Source: Azoarcus sp. (lineage in GTDB: Bacteria; Pseudomonadota; Gammaproteobacteria; Burkholderiales; Rhodocyclaceae). Taken from it: a DNA stretch of 64,000 nt. The position numbers were made by a program, and so were the translations under genes. This document shows positions 55,154 through 64,000 of the stretch, one piece after another (the stretch's first letter is position 1; each line of letters starts with the position of its first letter). Below the pieces are notes generated by a model, which made no database searches, was not told where the DNA came from, and was given only the letters and a program-made list of their open reading frames with translations. The stretch covers positions 1-64,000 of the forward strand of contig JAUSOD010000046.1 in the NCBI GenBank assembly GCA_030656215.1, given 5' to 3'.

Positions 55154-56371
55154 TCATTGCCGGGTCGCCCGAACGCGATCATTGGCATAGGCGAACACCA
55201 CCTGCCGCCCACGAACTTCACCCATGTAGATCTGGCCGAGTGATGAGATGGTTTCGTGGTTGTCCCGGGTAAAGGGACGGTCGTATTCCATGATCACGCC
55301 ATCGACCCGGGTCTGCAGGTTCTCCAGTGCATCCCGGATGCGGTCACCGTCGGTAGTGCCCGCCTGGCGAATCGCGGCAGCCAGCAGAAGCGCAGAATCA
55401 TACCCCTGTGCAGCAGCAGGTGGAACGGGAATTCGCTCGGTGCCGGTCAGCGTGCGCCATGCGTCCAGAAAGGCCTTGCGACGCGGCGTGCCGGGGTCCT
55501 GGATGAATGTCTGGGGCATGCGCGCGCCTTCGGCGTTGGGGCCTGCGTTGTCGATGAAGTTGGACATGGCCAGCGTCCAGCTGCCGATCAACGGCACCTT
55601 CCACTCAAGGCGTGCCATTCCGTTGGCAATCTGTGCCAGCTCGGGGCCTATGCCGTAGGTCAGGATCGCCTGGACGCCTTCCTGTTGAGCACGCAGCAAG
55701 GCCTGGGTCATGTCTGATTGACGGAGCTGGAAGCGTTCGATCAACACCGGGCGCATGTGTCGCCTTGCGAGCGCCCGTTCCAGGTCTTCGCGACCGAGCT
55801 GACCGTAATTGGTCGCATCGTGAAAAATCGCCACTCGCTTCAGGCCGCGCCGGTCGACGGCCTCTTCGACGATCATTTCTGCCTGCAGCGTATCGTTTGC
55901 CGATACCCGGAATACGAAGTTCTCGGTAAACTCCGGAGACTGAAACTGCTTGGTAATCAGCGAGCCGGTCGCGACCGAGGTGATGATCGGCACCCGTGCC
56001 TGCTGGTAGTAGCGCTGACTGGCCAGGGCGACGCCGGTGTTGACAATGCCCAGGCCGGCGACGATGCCTTCCTTGTTGAGCAGCTCCTGAACCACCTGTG
56101 CGCCGCGCTCGTTGCGCGCTTCGTCATCGCGCTCGATCACTTGCACCGGACGGCCCAGAAGGCCACCACCGGCGTTGATCTCGGCAATCGCGATGCGGAT
56201 GCCTTCGCGCATCGACACGCCCATCGGACTCGAGCCGCCCGTGAACGGCCCGGAAACGCCTATCCTGATCGTCTGTGGCACCCCGCCGGACTCGGCTGCA
56301 CCGGCGAAGCCGGTCAACAACAGCGAGACGGCCAGAGCATTCACGAGACTAAGAGTTTTGCGCAAGAGCAT
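55154..56371 (-). CDS. branched-chain-amino-acid-type ABC substrate-binding protein (LivK-like)
   Basis: A 405-residue periplasmic binding protein of the Leu/Ile/Val family (type 1 periplasmic fold). The signal peptide is MLLRKTLSLVNALAVSLLLTGFAGAAES; then IRIGVSGPFTGGSSPMG and GGLLGRPVQVIERDDEA are typical. Ligands of the family include branched amino acids, aromatic acids, urea and amides; none can be picked. No permease or ATPase gene is near, so it is an orphan. It is divergent from a PAS sensor kinase gene. The start at 56371 is chosen for its signal peptide; the long upstream frame to 56587 is not protein-like. Confidence 0.88.
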   Translation of the reverse strand: MLLRKTLSLVNALAVSLLLTGFAGAAESGGVPQTIRIGVSGPFTGGSSPMGVSMREGIRIAIAEINAGGGLLGRPVQVIERDDEARNERGAQVVQELLNKEGIVAGLGIVNTGVALASQRYYQQARVPIITSVATGSLITKQFQSPEFTENFVFRVSANDTLQAEMIVEEAVDRRGLKRVAIFHDATNYGQLGREDLERALARRHMRPVLIERFQLRQSDMTQALLRAQQEGVQAILTYGIGPELAQIANGMARLEWKVPLIGSWTLAMSNFIDNAGPNAEGARMPQTFIQDPGTPRRKAFLDAWRTLTGTERIPVPPAAAQGYDSALLLAAAIRQAGTTDGDRIRDALENLQTRVDGVIMEYDRPFTRDNHETISSLGQIYMGEVRGRQVVFAYANDRVRATRQ

Positions 56372-56549
56372 CGTCGTATTGTGTTGTGTTGTCGGATGAG
56401 CAGAAATTGGCGGAAACCCGAAGCGTGACACTAGGGTTATACCCGATGCCCGCTGCCTCGACCGCGCGGCAACAATGCAACGCCCAGCATGCCGATGCGT
56501 TTCAACGCTCCCCGCACCGGCACCCCGCAGTTTCCTTCCGCGATCACTC

Positions 56550-59261
56550 ATGACCGAAACTGACGATCCTGCCCAATCTGCACCCAATCGCTGGTACTGG
56601 ACGGCGCCTTATGTGGCGGTGGTCATCTTTGCGCTGTCCATGCTTACCCTTGTCGGCCTGCTGCAGACGCGGGAGCTCGAAGGTCAGCGCAATGCGGTGG
56701 CGCGGGACGTCCAGTGGGCGGAGCAGACCATGCGGCTCCATATGCAGGGTACCGAGGAGTTTCTGGGTCAGCTGGCGCGCGATCTGTCGGCAGAGATGAT
56801 CGACGCGGATGGCTTCCAGCTGCGTGCCAATCAGCACATTGCCAACAATGGCGAACTGGTCAATGTGGTGTGGGTGGGGGAGGACGGTACCGTGCGCTGG
56901 TCGGCACCTTTCGATACGACTGACTGGCTTGCGGGTGATGCACTGTCGGCGGCGCAGTCGGCGGTTTTTCTTGATGCGCGCGAAGGCGTGCGTGCCACCT
57001 ACGGCCAGGTCTACACCACGGCGCGCGGGCTGACCGTGCTCGAGGTCTATGTGCCGATCCGCCACGGACGTGATTTTCGGGGCGCCATCGTGGGCGTGTA
57101 TTCGATCGACCGAGTGGTGCGGCACCTGGTGCCGGGATGGTTTGCCGAAAAGTACCGGCTGGCGCTGCAGACAGCGGAGGGAGAAACGCTGGCGGTGAAC
57201 TCCACGCTCAAGGAGCTCGATGAGAGCGTGGCCTTCGAACTGCCGCTGGACCCGCCCGGCAACGGTCTCATCCTGCGTGCGACCGCTTTTCGTGCCGGCG
57301 GACAGCTGCCGCAGGCACTTCCGATCGTGCTGATCGTCGGGCTTTCGGTGCTCGTGCTGTGGAGCCTGTGGTTGCTGCGCACCCACGTGCTGCGGCGGGT
57401 TCAGGTGGAGAAGGAGCGCGATCGCCTGTTCAACCTGTCGCTCGACATGCTGTGTGTGGTTGGCCTCGATGGGTCGTTCAGGCGCTGCAATCCGGCCTTC
57501 GAGCGCATTCTCGGTCATTCTCCGCACGATTTGCCGGGCAAGCCGATGCTCGACCTTGTGCACCGTGACGACGTCGCCGCCACGCTCGAGCAGCTGCGTT
57601 CGCTGGCGTCCGGGCAGCCGGTCAAGTTCGAGAATCGTTGTCTGTGCGCCGACGGAAGCTACAAGTGGCTGGTGTGGAGCATCAACCCGGTTCGTGCCGA
57701 AAAGCTGGTGTATGCGGTGGCGCACGATATCACCGGGCGCAAGGCGGCCGAGGAGGCGCTGCGCGCGGAGTCGGCCTTCCGCAAGGCGATGGAGGATTCG
57801 GTAATAACCGGCCTGCGCGCGATCGATCTCAGCGGCCGCATCATCTACGTCAACTCCGCTTTTTGCCGCATGGTGGGGTTTGACGAGAGTGAGCTGCTCG
57901 GGGCCGAAGCGCCTTTTCCGTACTGGCCGCCAGAGGATCTGGATGTCTGTTCGCGCAACCTCGAGCTCACGCTCGGCGGGCGGGCGCCTGCCAGCGGGTT
58001 CGAGATGCGTATCCGGCGCAAGAATGGCGAGCGGCTGGACGCGCGCTTCTATCTGTCACCGCTGATCGATCTTACCGGGCGCCAGACCGGCTGGATGGCC
58101 TCGATGACCGATATCACCGAGCCCAAACGGGTGCGCGCTGCGCTTGAGGCGGCGCACGAACGCTTCGAGGCGGTGCTCGACGGGCTGGATGCGGCGGTGT
58201 TCGTCTCCGACGCAGGCACCGACGAGATCCTGTTTGCCAATCGCGCGTTCAAAGCCATTCACGGTTTTGATGCGGTCGGGCGTACGGTGCGTGGCGTGGC
58301 CGTGCCGCAGCCGGAGCGGGGCGATTACCCGGTCGATCCGCGCGGTCTCACCGTGACCGACTTGCCGCGCGAGCTGTTCGACGGCGAACTGCAACATCCA
58401 CTGTCCGGGCGCTGGTATCACGTGCGCGAACACGCCACGCGCTGGGTGGACGGCCGGGTGGTGCGGATGGGCATCGCCACCGACATCACCGACCGCAAGC
58501 AGACCGCCGAGATCTCGCGCCAGCAGGAAGAACGGCTCGAACGCACCTCGCGCCTGATCACCATGGGCGAGATGGCCTCGACCCTGGCGCATGAGCTCAA
58601 CCAGCCGCTGTCGGCCATCGCCAACTACTGTGCCGGCTGCGTCACCCGCATGCAGTCTGGCAACAGCAAGCCCGAAGACCTGCTTGCCGCGATGCAGAAG
58701 GCCCGCTTCCAGGCCGAGCGCGCCGGCAAGATCATCCGCCGCATCCGCGAGTTCGTGAAGAAGAGCGAGCCGCGGCGCAGTGCGGTGCGGATTGCCGAGG
58801 TGCTCGACGATGCACTCGGGTTTGCCGAGATCGACGCACGCCGCCTCGGCATCCGGCTGGTGGCCGAGGTTGCCCCGGATCTGCCTGCGGTGTACGCCGA
58901 CCGCATCATGATCGAGCAGGTGGTGCTCAACCTGGTGCGCAACGGCCTCGATGCAATGAGCAACGTGCTGCCCGACGAGCGCATCCTGATCGCGCGTGCG
59001 CGCCCGTTCGGGCCGCACTCGGTGGAGGTGGCGGTGATCGATCGGGGTCACGGTCTCAGCGACGAGGACAGGGCGCGCCTGTTTACCCCTTTCTTCACGA
59101 CCAAGGCGGAGGGCATGGGCATGGGCCTGAATATTTGCCGCTCGATCATCGAGTTCCACGATGGTCGGCTGATTGTCGACGTCAACCCGGAAGGAGGTAC
59201 CATATTCTCCTTTACTTTGCCCACGGAGGCCGCCAGTGAGCGAGTCGCGCGCCGCGCCTGA
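56550..59261 (+). CDS. membrane-bound PAS sensor histidine kinase
   Basis: A 903-residue kinase. Two membrane segments (about residues 22-44 and 270-290) flank a periplasmic sensor domain of ~220 residues (LARDLSAEMIDADGFQLRANQHIANNGELVNVVWV) that looks like a double-Cache/CHASE-type fold. Three PAS domains follow (about 310-670), then a HisKA domain with TLAHELNQPLSAI (His near 680) and an HATPase (NGLDAM, GHGLSDEDRARLFTPFFTTKAEGMGMGL). Its stop overlaps the regulator start by 26 bases. The start MTETDDPAQS at 56550 is preferred to 56475. The sensed ligand is unknown. Confidence 0.92.
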   Translation: MTETDDPAQSAPNRWYWTAPYVAVVIFALSMLTLVGLLQTRELEGQRNAVARDVQWAEQTMRLHMQGTEEFLGQLARDLSAEMIDADGFQLRANQHIANNGELVNVVWVGEDGTVRWSAPFDTTDWLAGDALSAAQSAVFLDAREGVRATYGQVYTTARGLTVLEVYVPIRHGRDFRGAIVGVYSIDRVVRHLVPGWFAEKYRLALQTAEGETLAVNSTLKELDESVAFELPLDPPGNGLILRATAFRAGGQLPQALPIVLIVGLSVLVLWSLWLLRTHVLRRVQVEKERDRLFNLSLDMLCVVGLDGSFRRCNPAFERILGHSPHDLPGKPMLDLVHRDDVAATLEQLRSLASGQPVKFENRCLCADGSYKWLVWSINPVRAEKLVYAVAHDITGRKAAEEALRAESAFRKAMEDSVITGLRAIDLSGRIIYVNSAFCRMVGFDESELLGAEAPFPYWPPEDLDVCSRNLELTLGGRAPASGFEMRIRRKNGERLDARFYLSPLIDLTGRQTGWMASMTDITEPKRVRAALEAAHERFEAVLDGLDAAVFVSDAGTDEILFANRAFKAIHGFDAVGRTVRGVAVPQPERGDYPVDPRGLTVTDLPRELFDGELQHPLSGRWYHVREHATRWVDGRVVRMGIATDITDRKQTAEISRQQEERLERTSRLITMGEMASTLAHELNQPLSAIANYCAGCVTRMQSGNSKPEDLLAAMQKARFQAERAGKIIRRIREFVKKSEPRRSAVRIAEVLDDALGFAEIDARRLGIRLVAEVAPDLPAVYADRIMIEQVVLNLVRNGLDAMSNVLPDERILIARARPFGPHSVEVAVIDRGHGLSDEDRARLFTPFFTTKAEGMGMGLNICRSIIEFHDGRLIVDVNPEGGTIFSFTLPTEAASERVARRA

Positions 59262-59874
59262 CCAACAAATCTACATTGTCGACGACGATGAAGCCCTGCG
59301 CGATTCCCTGGTATGGATGCTCGAGTCCAGCGGGTATACGGTGGCGGCGTTTGATTCTGCCGAAGCCTTTCTTGCCGCCTGGCGGGAGTCGATGTCCGGT
59401 TGCCTGGTGCTCGATGTGCGCATGCCGGGCATGAGCGGGCTGGAGCTGTTCGAGGAGCTCGGGCGCAGGCGCTTCAGCCTGCCGGTGATCTTCATCACCG
59501 GGCACGGCGATGTGCCGATGGCCGTGTCCGCGCTCAAGAAGGGCGCGGCGGATTTCATCGAGAAGCCCTTCGGCGACCAGGAGATGCTGCGCCTGGTCGA
59601 GCAGTGCCTCGAGCAGGAGCGCAGCAGCCGCTCGAAGCGCAAGCTCGAGGCCGACACGGTTCGACGCCTCGACCACCTCACCCAGCGCGAACGCGAGGTG
59701 CTCGACCTGATCATTTTGGGCAAGCTCAACAAGCAGATTGCCGATGTGCTTGGCATCAGCATCAAGACCGTCGAGGTGCACCGCGCCCGGGTGATGGAAA
59801 AAATGGGTGCCCATTCGCTGGCGGAACTGGTGCAGCACGTGGTCACCGTGGAGCCCACTGCCGCCCCGCGTTGA
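59236..59874 (+). CDS. FixJ-family response regulator
   Basis: A 212-residue regulator with a receiver domain (phosphoacceptor Asp60 in LVLDVRMPG, Thr88 in ITGHGDV, Lys110 in IEKPF) and a LuxR-type helix-turn-helix (LTQREREVLDLIILGKLNKQIADVLGISIKTVEVHRARV). This pattern is that of FixJ, TodT/StyR and similar regulators. A GTG start at 59236 with GGAGG upstream gives the right length and lies inside the kinase gene. It is certainly the partner of the upstream PAS kinase. Target genes are not visible; the divergent binding-protein gene is one candidate. Confidence 0.92.
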   Translation: MSESRAAPDQQIYIVDDDEALRDSLVWMLESSGYTVAAFDSAEAFLAAWRESMSGCLVLDVRMPGMSGLELFEELGRRRFSLPVIFITGHGDVPMAVSALKKGAADFIEKPFGDQEMLRLVEQCLEQERSSRSKRKLEADTVRRLDHLTQREREVLDLIILGKLNKQIADVLGISIKTVEVHRARVMEKMGAHSLAELVQHVVTVEPTAAPR

Positions 59875-59950
59875 ACTGTTCTCGAGGCTGAGGGACGAAT
59901 TGCGGCGTGCGCGGATATGATTCACGCAGCTGCCGTGATAAGTTCTGTCT

Positions 59951-61696
59951 ATGACTGCCCTCAACGGACTCTTCCTCCTCGTCGGTGTATTGCTCTTCAT
60001 CAGTGTGCTGGCGAGCACGGTGTCGGCTCGTCTCGGGCTGCCACTGCTGCTGCTGTTCCTGATCGTCGGCATGCTCGCCGGCGAGGATGGGCCAGGTGGC
60101 ATTCGCTTCGATGATTTCGCCACGGCGACCCTGGTCGGCCACCTTGCCCTCGCCATCATCTTGCTCGACGGTGGCCTGCGTACCCGGATTGCGAGCTTTC
60201 GGGTAGCCCTTTGGCCGGCTGCGGTGCTGGCCAGCTGGGGCGTGGTGGGTACGGTGCTGACCCTCGGCGTGTTCGCCACCTGGCTGCTCGATGTGGACTG
60301 GCGGCTCGGCATGTTGCTTGCGGCCATTGTCGGCTCGACCGATGCCGCGGCGGTGTTCGCCCTGTTGCGCAATAGTGGCGTGCGGCTCAACGAACGGGTC
60401 AAGGCCACGCTCGAGATCGAGTCCGGCGCCAACGATCCGATGGCCATTCTGCTGGTCACGGTGCTGGTCGAGATGTTGCTGATGCCGGAGCAGGCAGGGG
60501 TCGGCCGCTTTTTGCTCCTGCTCACTTCTCAGCTCACCATCGGCGCCGCGCTCGGGGTGGCCGGCGGCTGGGTGCTGGCGCGCATGCTGGTGCGATTGCA
60601 GCTGCCGGAAGGCCTCTATGCCTTGTTGATCGTGTCCGGTGGGCTGATGGTGTTCGCCGCCACCAATCTGATGAACGGCAGCGGTTTTCTCGCGGTATAC
60701 ATTGCCGGGCTGGTGGTGGGCAATCGGCGCTGCCATGCCACCGAACACGTGTTGCGGGTGATGGACGGCCTGGCCTGGCTGGCGCAGGCGGGCATGTTCC
60801 TTGTGCTGGGGCTGCTGGTCGTGCCGTCGCAATTGCTCGAGCATGCCCCGTACGCATTGGCGATGGCGGTATTCCTGATGCTGGTTGCGCGTCCGCTGGC
60901 GGTGATGACCGGACTGTGGGCGTTTCATTTCAAGCCGCGCGAGGTGGCCTACATCTCATGGGTGGGTTTGCGTGGTGCGGTGCCGATCGTGCTTGCGATC
61001 GTGCCGGTGATGATGGGCGTACCCGATTCGAGGCTGCTGTTCGACGTGGCCTTTGCGGTGGTGCTGGTGTCCTTGCTGGTGCAGGGCGCAACGGTGCCGG
61101 TGGCGGCGCGCTGGTTGAAGGTGGAAGTGCCGCCGAGCGACGAGCCAATCGACCGCCGGGAAGTCTGGGTGGGCGAGAAGGCTTCGCTCGACCTGCTCGA
61201 GTTCCGGGTTGCAACCGGCTCGCCTGCGGAAGGGCGTCACCCGGACAACATCGCCGCCGAGCACGGGGGTTTGTCGGTGCGTTGCGTGTCGCTGGTGCGC
61301 CATGGACGGCTGCAGGCGCTGCAAGTCGATACCCGGTTGGCGGTGGGGGACTCGGTATGGTTCGCAGCCGGGGATGAGTATGCTTCGGCGCTGGCGCATG
61401 CCTTCAGTGCCGGTACCGAAAAGGAACTCTCCGCACATGCCGGCTTCTTTGGCGAGTTCATCGTCGATCCATTATGTCCGGCTGGTGATCTGGCGCAGGC
61501 CTATGGTTTCGATCTCAAGGCGGATGAGCAGGTCATGCCGCTGCGCGACATGATGCGCCAGCGCCTGGGCCGGCGTGCGGTGGTGGGCGACCGGGTCAGT
61601 ATCGGCAGCTTCGTGCTGACGGTGCGCGACATGGACGACCGCGGCGTAGTGACCCAGATCGGTCTCAAGTGCCCGGGCCTGCCGCGGATCGACTGA
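59951..61696 (+). CDS. potassium/proton antiporter, CvrA/NhaP2-type
   Basis: A 581-residue cation/proton antiporter of the CPA1 family. Around 12 membrane helices fill the first ~390 residues (GLPLLLLFLIVGMLAGEDGPGG, LDGGLRTRI, and the ion-binding GSTDAAAVFALLRN and IESGANDPMAIL). A cytoplasmic RCK_C-like domain (about 400-480) and a CorC/HlyC-like end (about 500-581) follow. This layout matches the NhaP2/CvrA antiporters that extrude K+ or Na+. It is a single gene between the two-component pair and iorA. Confidence 0.88.
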   Translation: MTALNGLFLLVGVLLFISVLASTVSARLGLPLLLLFLIVGMLAGEDGPGGIRFDDFATATLVGHLALAIILLDGGLRTRIASFRVALWPAAVLASWGVVGTVLTLGVFATWLLDVDWRLGMLLAAIVGSTDAAAVFALLRNSGVRLNERVKATLEIESGANDPMAILLVTVLVEMLLMPEQAGVGRFLLLLTSQLTIGAALGVAGGWVLARMLVRLQLPEGLYALLIVSGGLMVFAATNLMNGSGFLAVYIAGLVVGNRRCHATEHVLRVMDGLAWLAQAGMFLVLGLLVVPSQLLEHAPYALAMAVFLMLVARPLAVMTGLWAFHFKPREVAYISWVGLRGAVPIVLAIVPVMMGVPDSRLLFDVAFAVVLVSLLVQGATVPVAARWLKVEVPPSDEPIDRREVWVGEKASLDLLEFRVATGSPAEGRHPDNIAAEHGGLSVRCVSLVRHGRLQALQVDTRLAVGDSVWFAAGDEYASALAHAFSAGTEKELSAHAGFFGEFIVDPLCPAGDLAQAYGFDLKADEQVMPLRDMMRQRLGRRAVVGDRVSIGSFVLTVRDMDDRGVVTQIGLKCPGLPRID

Positions 61697-61718
61697 ACGC
61701 CGGGCAATCGTCAGCGGG

Positions 61719-61732
61719 TTGATCTGCATCAA
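61719..61732 (+). promoter_or_regulatory. FNR/Anr binding box upstream of iorA
   Basis: TTGATCTGCATCAA is a perfect match to TTGAT-N4-ATCAA. Its centre is 41.5 bases before a likely start near 61767, with a TAATGT -10 element at 61755-61760. This is the class II activator position, so oxygen-limited activation of iorAB is likely. Confidence 0.75.
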
Positions 61733-61797
61733 ACTGACATTGTTGACCGGTCGGTAATGTCTGCTCCTTTGTCCGATCCGACAACGGAGCCATGCCC

Positions 61798-63663
61798 ATG
61801 GGCGCACCCCTGCCAGCCTCGACCAGCCAGCATCTGTTTCTCTCCGGTAATGAAGCGGTCGCCCTTGCGGTGCGCGACGCAGGTTGCCGCGTTGCCGCAG
61901 CCTACCCCGGCACGCCGTCCACCGAGATCCTCGAAGTGCTGGCGACTTACCCCGAGCTCTATGCCGAATGGTCGGTGAACGAGAAGGTGTCGCTCGAGGT
62001 CGCACTGGGTGCGTCCATGGTCGGCGCGCGGTCCTTCTGCGCGATGAAGCATGTCGGGCTCAATGTGGCCTCCGACGCGCTGATGACGATGACGGTGACC
62101 GGCACCGCCGGCGGGCTGGTCATTGCCGTGGCCGACGATGTCGGCATGTCCTCGTCGCAAAACGAACAGGATTCGCGCTACTGGGGCCGCTTTGCGCACC
62201 TGCCGGTGTTCGAGCCATCCGACGCGCAGGAAGCCTACGACATGACCCGCGCCGCGTTCGCACTGTCCGAGCGGCACCGTTGCCCGGTCCTGCTGCGCCT
62301 CACCACCCGCATCTGCCACGTCAAGGGCCGTGTGCTCGCCGCCGAGCGCGAAACCTGTGAGCCGGCCGGCTTCGTCAAGGACCCGCAGCGCTGGGTCATG
62401 GTGCCGGGCAACGCCAGACCGCGCCTGCCGCTGATGTTCGAGCGTGATGCCGCATTGCGTGCCGAGGCTGAAGGCAGCAGCCTGAACCCGGTGGTCGCAG
62501 GCCGCGACCGGCGCGTCGGCTTCGTCGCGTCCGGCCCGGCCTTCATGCATGTGCGCGAAGCGTTTCCGGATGCGCCGGTGCTCAAGCTCGGCTTCTCGTA
62601 TCCCGTGCCGCTCGATCTTGCCAGGGTCTTTGCCGCAGGCGTCGACCAGGTGGTCGTGGTCGAGGAAACCGAAGCGCTGGTCGAGACCGAACTGCGGGCG
62701 GCGGGTATCGCCTGCGTCGGCAAGGACCTCCTGCCTCGCACCGGCGAGCTCTCGCCCGACGTGCTGCGGCCCGCCATCGCTGCACTGCTCGGCGAGGTAC
62801 AGCCGGAGGTGGCGCAAGTGGCGGCGCAAAGGGTCTTTCCGCGCCCGCCCACCATGTGTGTGGCCTGCCCGCACCTGGGGGTGTATTACACCCTGTCGCA
62901 GCTGCGCAATATCTCGATCTCGGGTGACATCGGCTGCTACACCCTTGGCGCAGGCCAGCCGTGGAACGCGCTCGACACCTGTATCTCGATGGGTGCCTCG
63001 ATGGGCGTGGCGCTGGGCATGGACAAGGGGCGCGGCCCTGCCGATGAGAAGAAGAGCGTGGTCGCGGTGATCGGCGACTCCACTTTCCTCCATATGGGCA
63101 TGCAGGGCCTGCTCGACATCACCTGGAACCGCGGTAACGTCACCGTGCTGCTGCTCGACAATCGCGCGGTGGGCATGACCGGCGGGCAGGACAACCCCGG
63201 CACCGGGCGCGACATCCATGGCGAAGCCGCGCCGCGGATCGATTTCGCCAAGTTGTGCGAAGCGCTCGGGGTCAAGGCCGAACGCATCCGCGTGGTCGAT
63301 CCGTATCAGTTGCCGGTGCTGTTCAAGGCTCTGCGCGAAGAGACCAAGATCGCCGAACCCTCGGTCATCATTACCGACCGCCCCTGTGTGCTGATCGATG
63401 ATTACCAGGCCACGCCGCCGTACAAGGTGATCGACGATCGCTGCACCGGCTGTGGCAACTGCGTCGATGTCGGCTGCCCGGCGATCCATGTCACCCGGCG
63501 CGAAAAGGCAGTCAAGGCGTCGGGCAAGGAAGTCGATCTCGCCTTTGTCCGCATCGAGACCGCCGCGTGTACCGGTTGCGGCCTGTGCGTGCAGCCCTGT
63601 GCGCCCGAAGCCATCGTCCATGCGCGTCCGGCGCAGCCGGTCGCTTTTCTGCGCAAGATCTGA
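61798..63663 (+). CDS. iorA: indolepyruvate ferredoxin oxidoreductase, alpha subunit
   Basis: A 621-residue enzyme subunit that oxidatively decarboxylates aryl pyruvates (indolepyruvate, phenylpyruvate) to aryl-acyl-CoA with ferredoxin. The N-terminal transketolase-like part (GNEAVALAVRDAGCRVAAAYPGTPSTEI), the ThDP/Mg region (GDSTFLHMGMQGLLDITWN) and a C-terminal pair of [4Fe-4S] motifs (CTGCGNCVDVGCP and CTGCGLCVQPC) are present. I use the ATG at 61798 because GGAG lies eight bases upstream; the ATG at 61792 is too close. iorB follows. In aromatics degraders this links aromatic amino acids to phenylacetyl-CoA or indoleacetyl-CoA. Confidence 0.94.
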   Translation: MGAPLPASTSQHLFLSGNEAVALAVRDAGCRVAAAYPGTPSTEILEVLATYPELYAEWSVNEKVSLEVALGASMVGARSFCAMKHVGLNVASDALMTMTVTGTAGGLVIAVADDVGMSSSQNEQDSRYWGRFAHLPVFEPSDAQEAYDMTRAAFALSERHRCPVLLRLTTRICHVKGRVLAAERETCEPAGFVKDPQRWVMVPGNARPRLPLMFERDAALRAEAEGSSLNPVVAGRDRRVGFVASGPAFMHVREAFPDAPVLKLGFSYPVPLDLARVFAAGVDQVVVVEETEALVETELRAAGIACVGKDLLPRTGELSPDVLRPAIAALLGEVQPEVAQVAAQRVFPRPPTMCVACPHLGVYYTLSQLRNISISGDIGCYTLGAGQPWNALDTCISMGASMGVALGMDKGRGPADEKKSVVAVIGDSTFLHMGMQGLLDITWNRGNVTVLLLDNRAVGMTGGQDNPGTGRDIHGEAAPRIDFAKLCEALGVKAERIRVVDPYQLPVLFKALREETKIAEPSVIITDRPCVLIDDYQATPPYKVIDDRCTGCGNCVDVGCPAIHVTRREKAVKASGKEVDLAFVRIETAACTGCGLCVQPCAPEAIVHARPAQPVAFLRKI

Positions 63664-63673
63664 GGGCCACCGC

Positions 63674-64000
63674 ATGAAGACCAACAATATTCTGGTGTGC
63701 GGCATCGGTGGTCAGGGTGTGATGACCGCAACCGAGATCCTCGCCGAGGCGGCGCTGTCGCTCGGCTACGACGCGAAGAAGACCGAAGTTGCCGGCATGA
63801 GCCAACGTGGCGGGGTGGTCAGCTCGCACCTGCGCTTCGGCGAAAAAATCCTGTCGCCGCAGATCGCCGCCGGGGAGGCCGATCTGCTGGTCGGTTTCGA
63901 AGCGGCAGAGGCCCTGCGCTGGGCCCACATGCTGCGTCCCGGCGGCGTTGCGCTGGTGAATCTGGGCCGTCTGGTGCCGCCGGTGGTAAACCTCGGCTTG
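63674..64000 (+). CDS. iorB: indolepyruvate oxidoreductase beta subunit, N-terminal part (cut by window end)
   Basis: The first 109 codons of the IorB (2-oxoacid oxidoreductase gamma-type) subunit. It opens with ILVCGIGGQGVMTATEIL and the conserved KKTEVAGMSQRGGVVSSHLR, then runs off the window. IorA and IorB together form the enzyme. It starts ten bases after iorA, so the pair is one operon under the FNR box. The rest of the gene is outside. Confidence 0.92.
   Translation, partial: MKTNNILVCGIGGQGVMTATEILAEAALSLGYDAKKTEVAGMSQRGGVVSSHLRFGEKILSPQIAAGEADLLVGFEAAEALRWAHMLRPGGVALVNLGRLVPPVVNLGL

Overview
The window is a 64 kb piece of a G+C-rich bacterial chromosome, most likely a betaproteobacterium of the Rhodocyclales (Thauera, Azoarcus or Aromatoleum type). 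This placement is inferred from gene content: a meta-cleavage pathway for aromatics, nitrate assimilation, indolepyruvate:ferredoxin oxidoreductase, and a pyruvate dehydrogenase operon with a homodimeric E1 and a lipoyl domain on E3. No rRNA, tRNA, insertion sequence, prophage or CRISPR array was seen. Both ends cut through genes.

Layout. 1-1313: end of an aromatic meta-cleavage operon (hydroxyoxovalerate aldolase, oxalocrotonate decarboxylase, tautomerase). 1358-10378: mixed small genes, including a DUF4336-acetyltransferase fusion, a TonB-like protein, an NhaR-type regulator, PsiE, a DUF4395 protein, a HigA antitoxin relic and a TPR protein. 10558-19732: nitrate assimilation, with kinase/phosphatase, transporter, nirD and nirB on the minus strand, divergent from the nitrate reductase gene. 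The control region between nirB and the reductase gene holds two sigma54-like promoters, an NtrC-like site and hairpin leaders that look like targets of an ANTAR antiterminator (NasT/NasR type). 19800-32452: a five-gene minus-strand operon of visibly lower G+C, probably acquired. It encodes a TolC-like lipoprotein, an HlyD adaptor, a 2244-residue repeat protein, a GAF-HlyD-like protein and a PqqD-like/M50 protease/HlyD hybrid, and it has no ABC ATPase. It is the best candidate for an unusual secretion system.

32730-44798: a FabMG-like reductase, a zinc-sensing-type GGDEF-EAL protein, a CheB-CheR-PAS-histidine kinase with its response regulator, an APH/kinase bifunctional protein and an XRE regulator. 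44876-45121: two large hairpin repeats that share a core but have different arms. 45324-48573: a racemase-asparaginase-symporter operon behind a palindromic operator. 48648-54799: the lpdA-aceF-aceE operon (minus strand) with a strong promoter. 55154-59874: an orphan amino-acid-type binding protein, divergent from a PAS kinase/FixJ-type regulator pair. 59951-64000: a K+/H+ antiporter, then iorA and a truncated iorB behind a perfect FNR/Anr box.

Functional picture: aromatic and amino-acid carbon feeds acyl-CoA and pyruvate metabolism, nitrate serves as a nitrogen source under NtrC/ANTAR control, and several signalling hubs (c-di-GMP, chemotaxis-like, two-component) surround an acquired surface-protein export locus.
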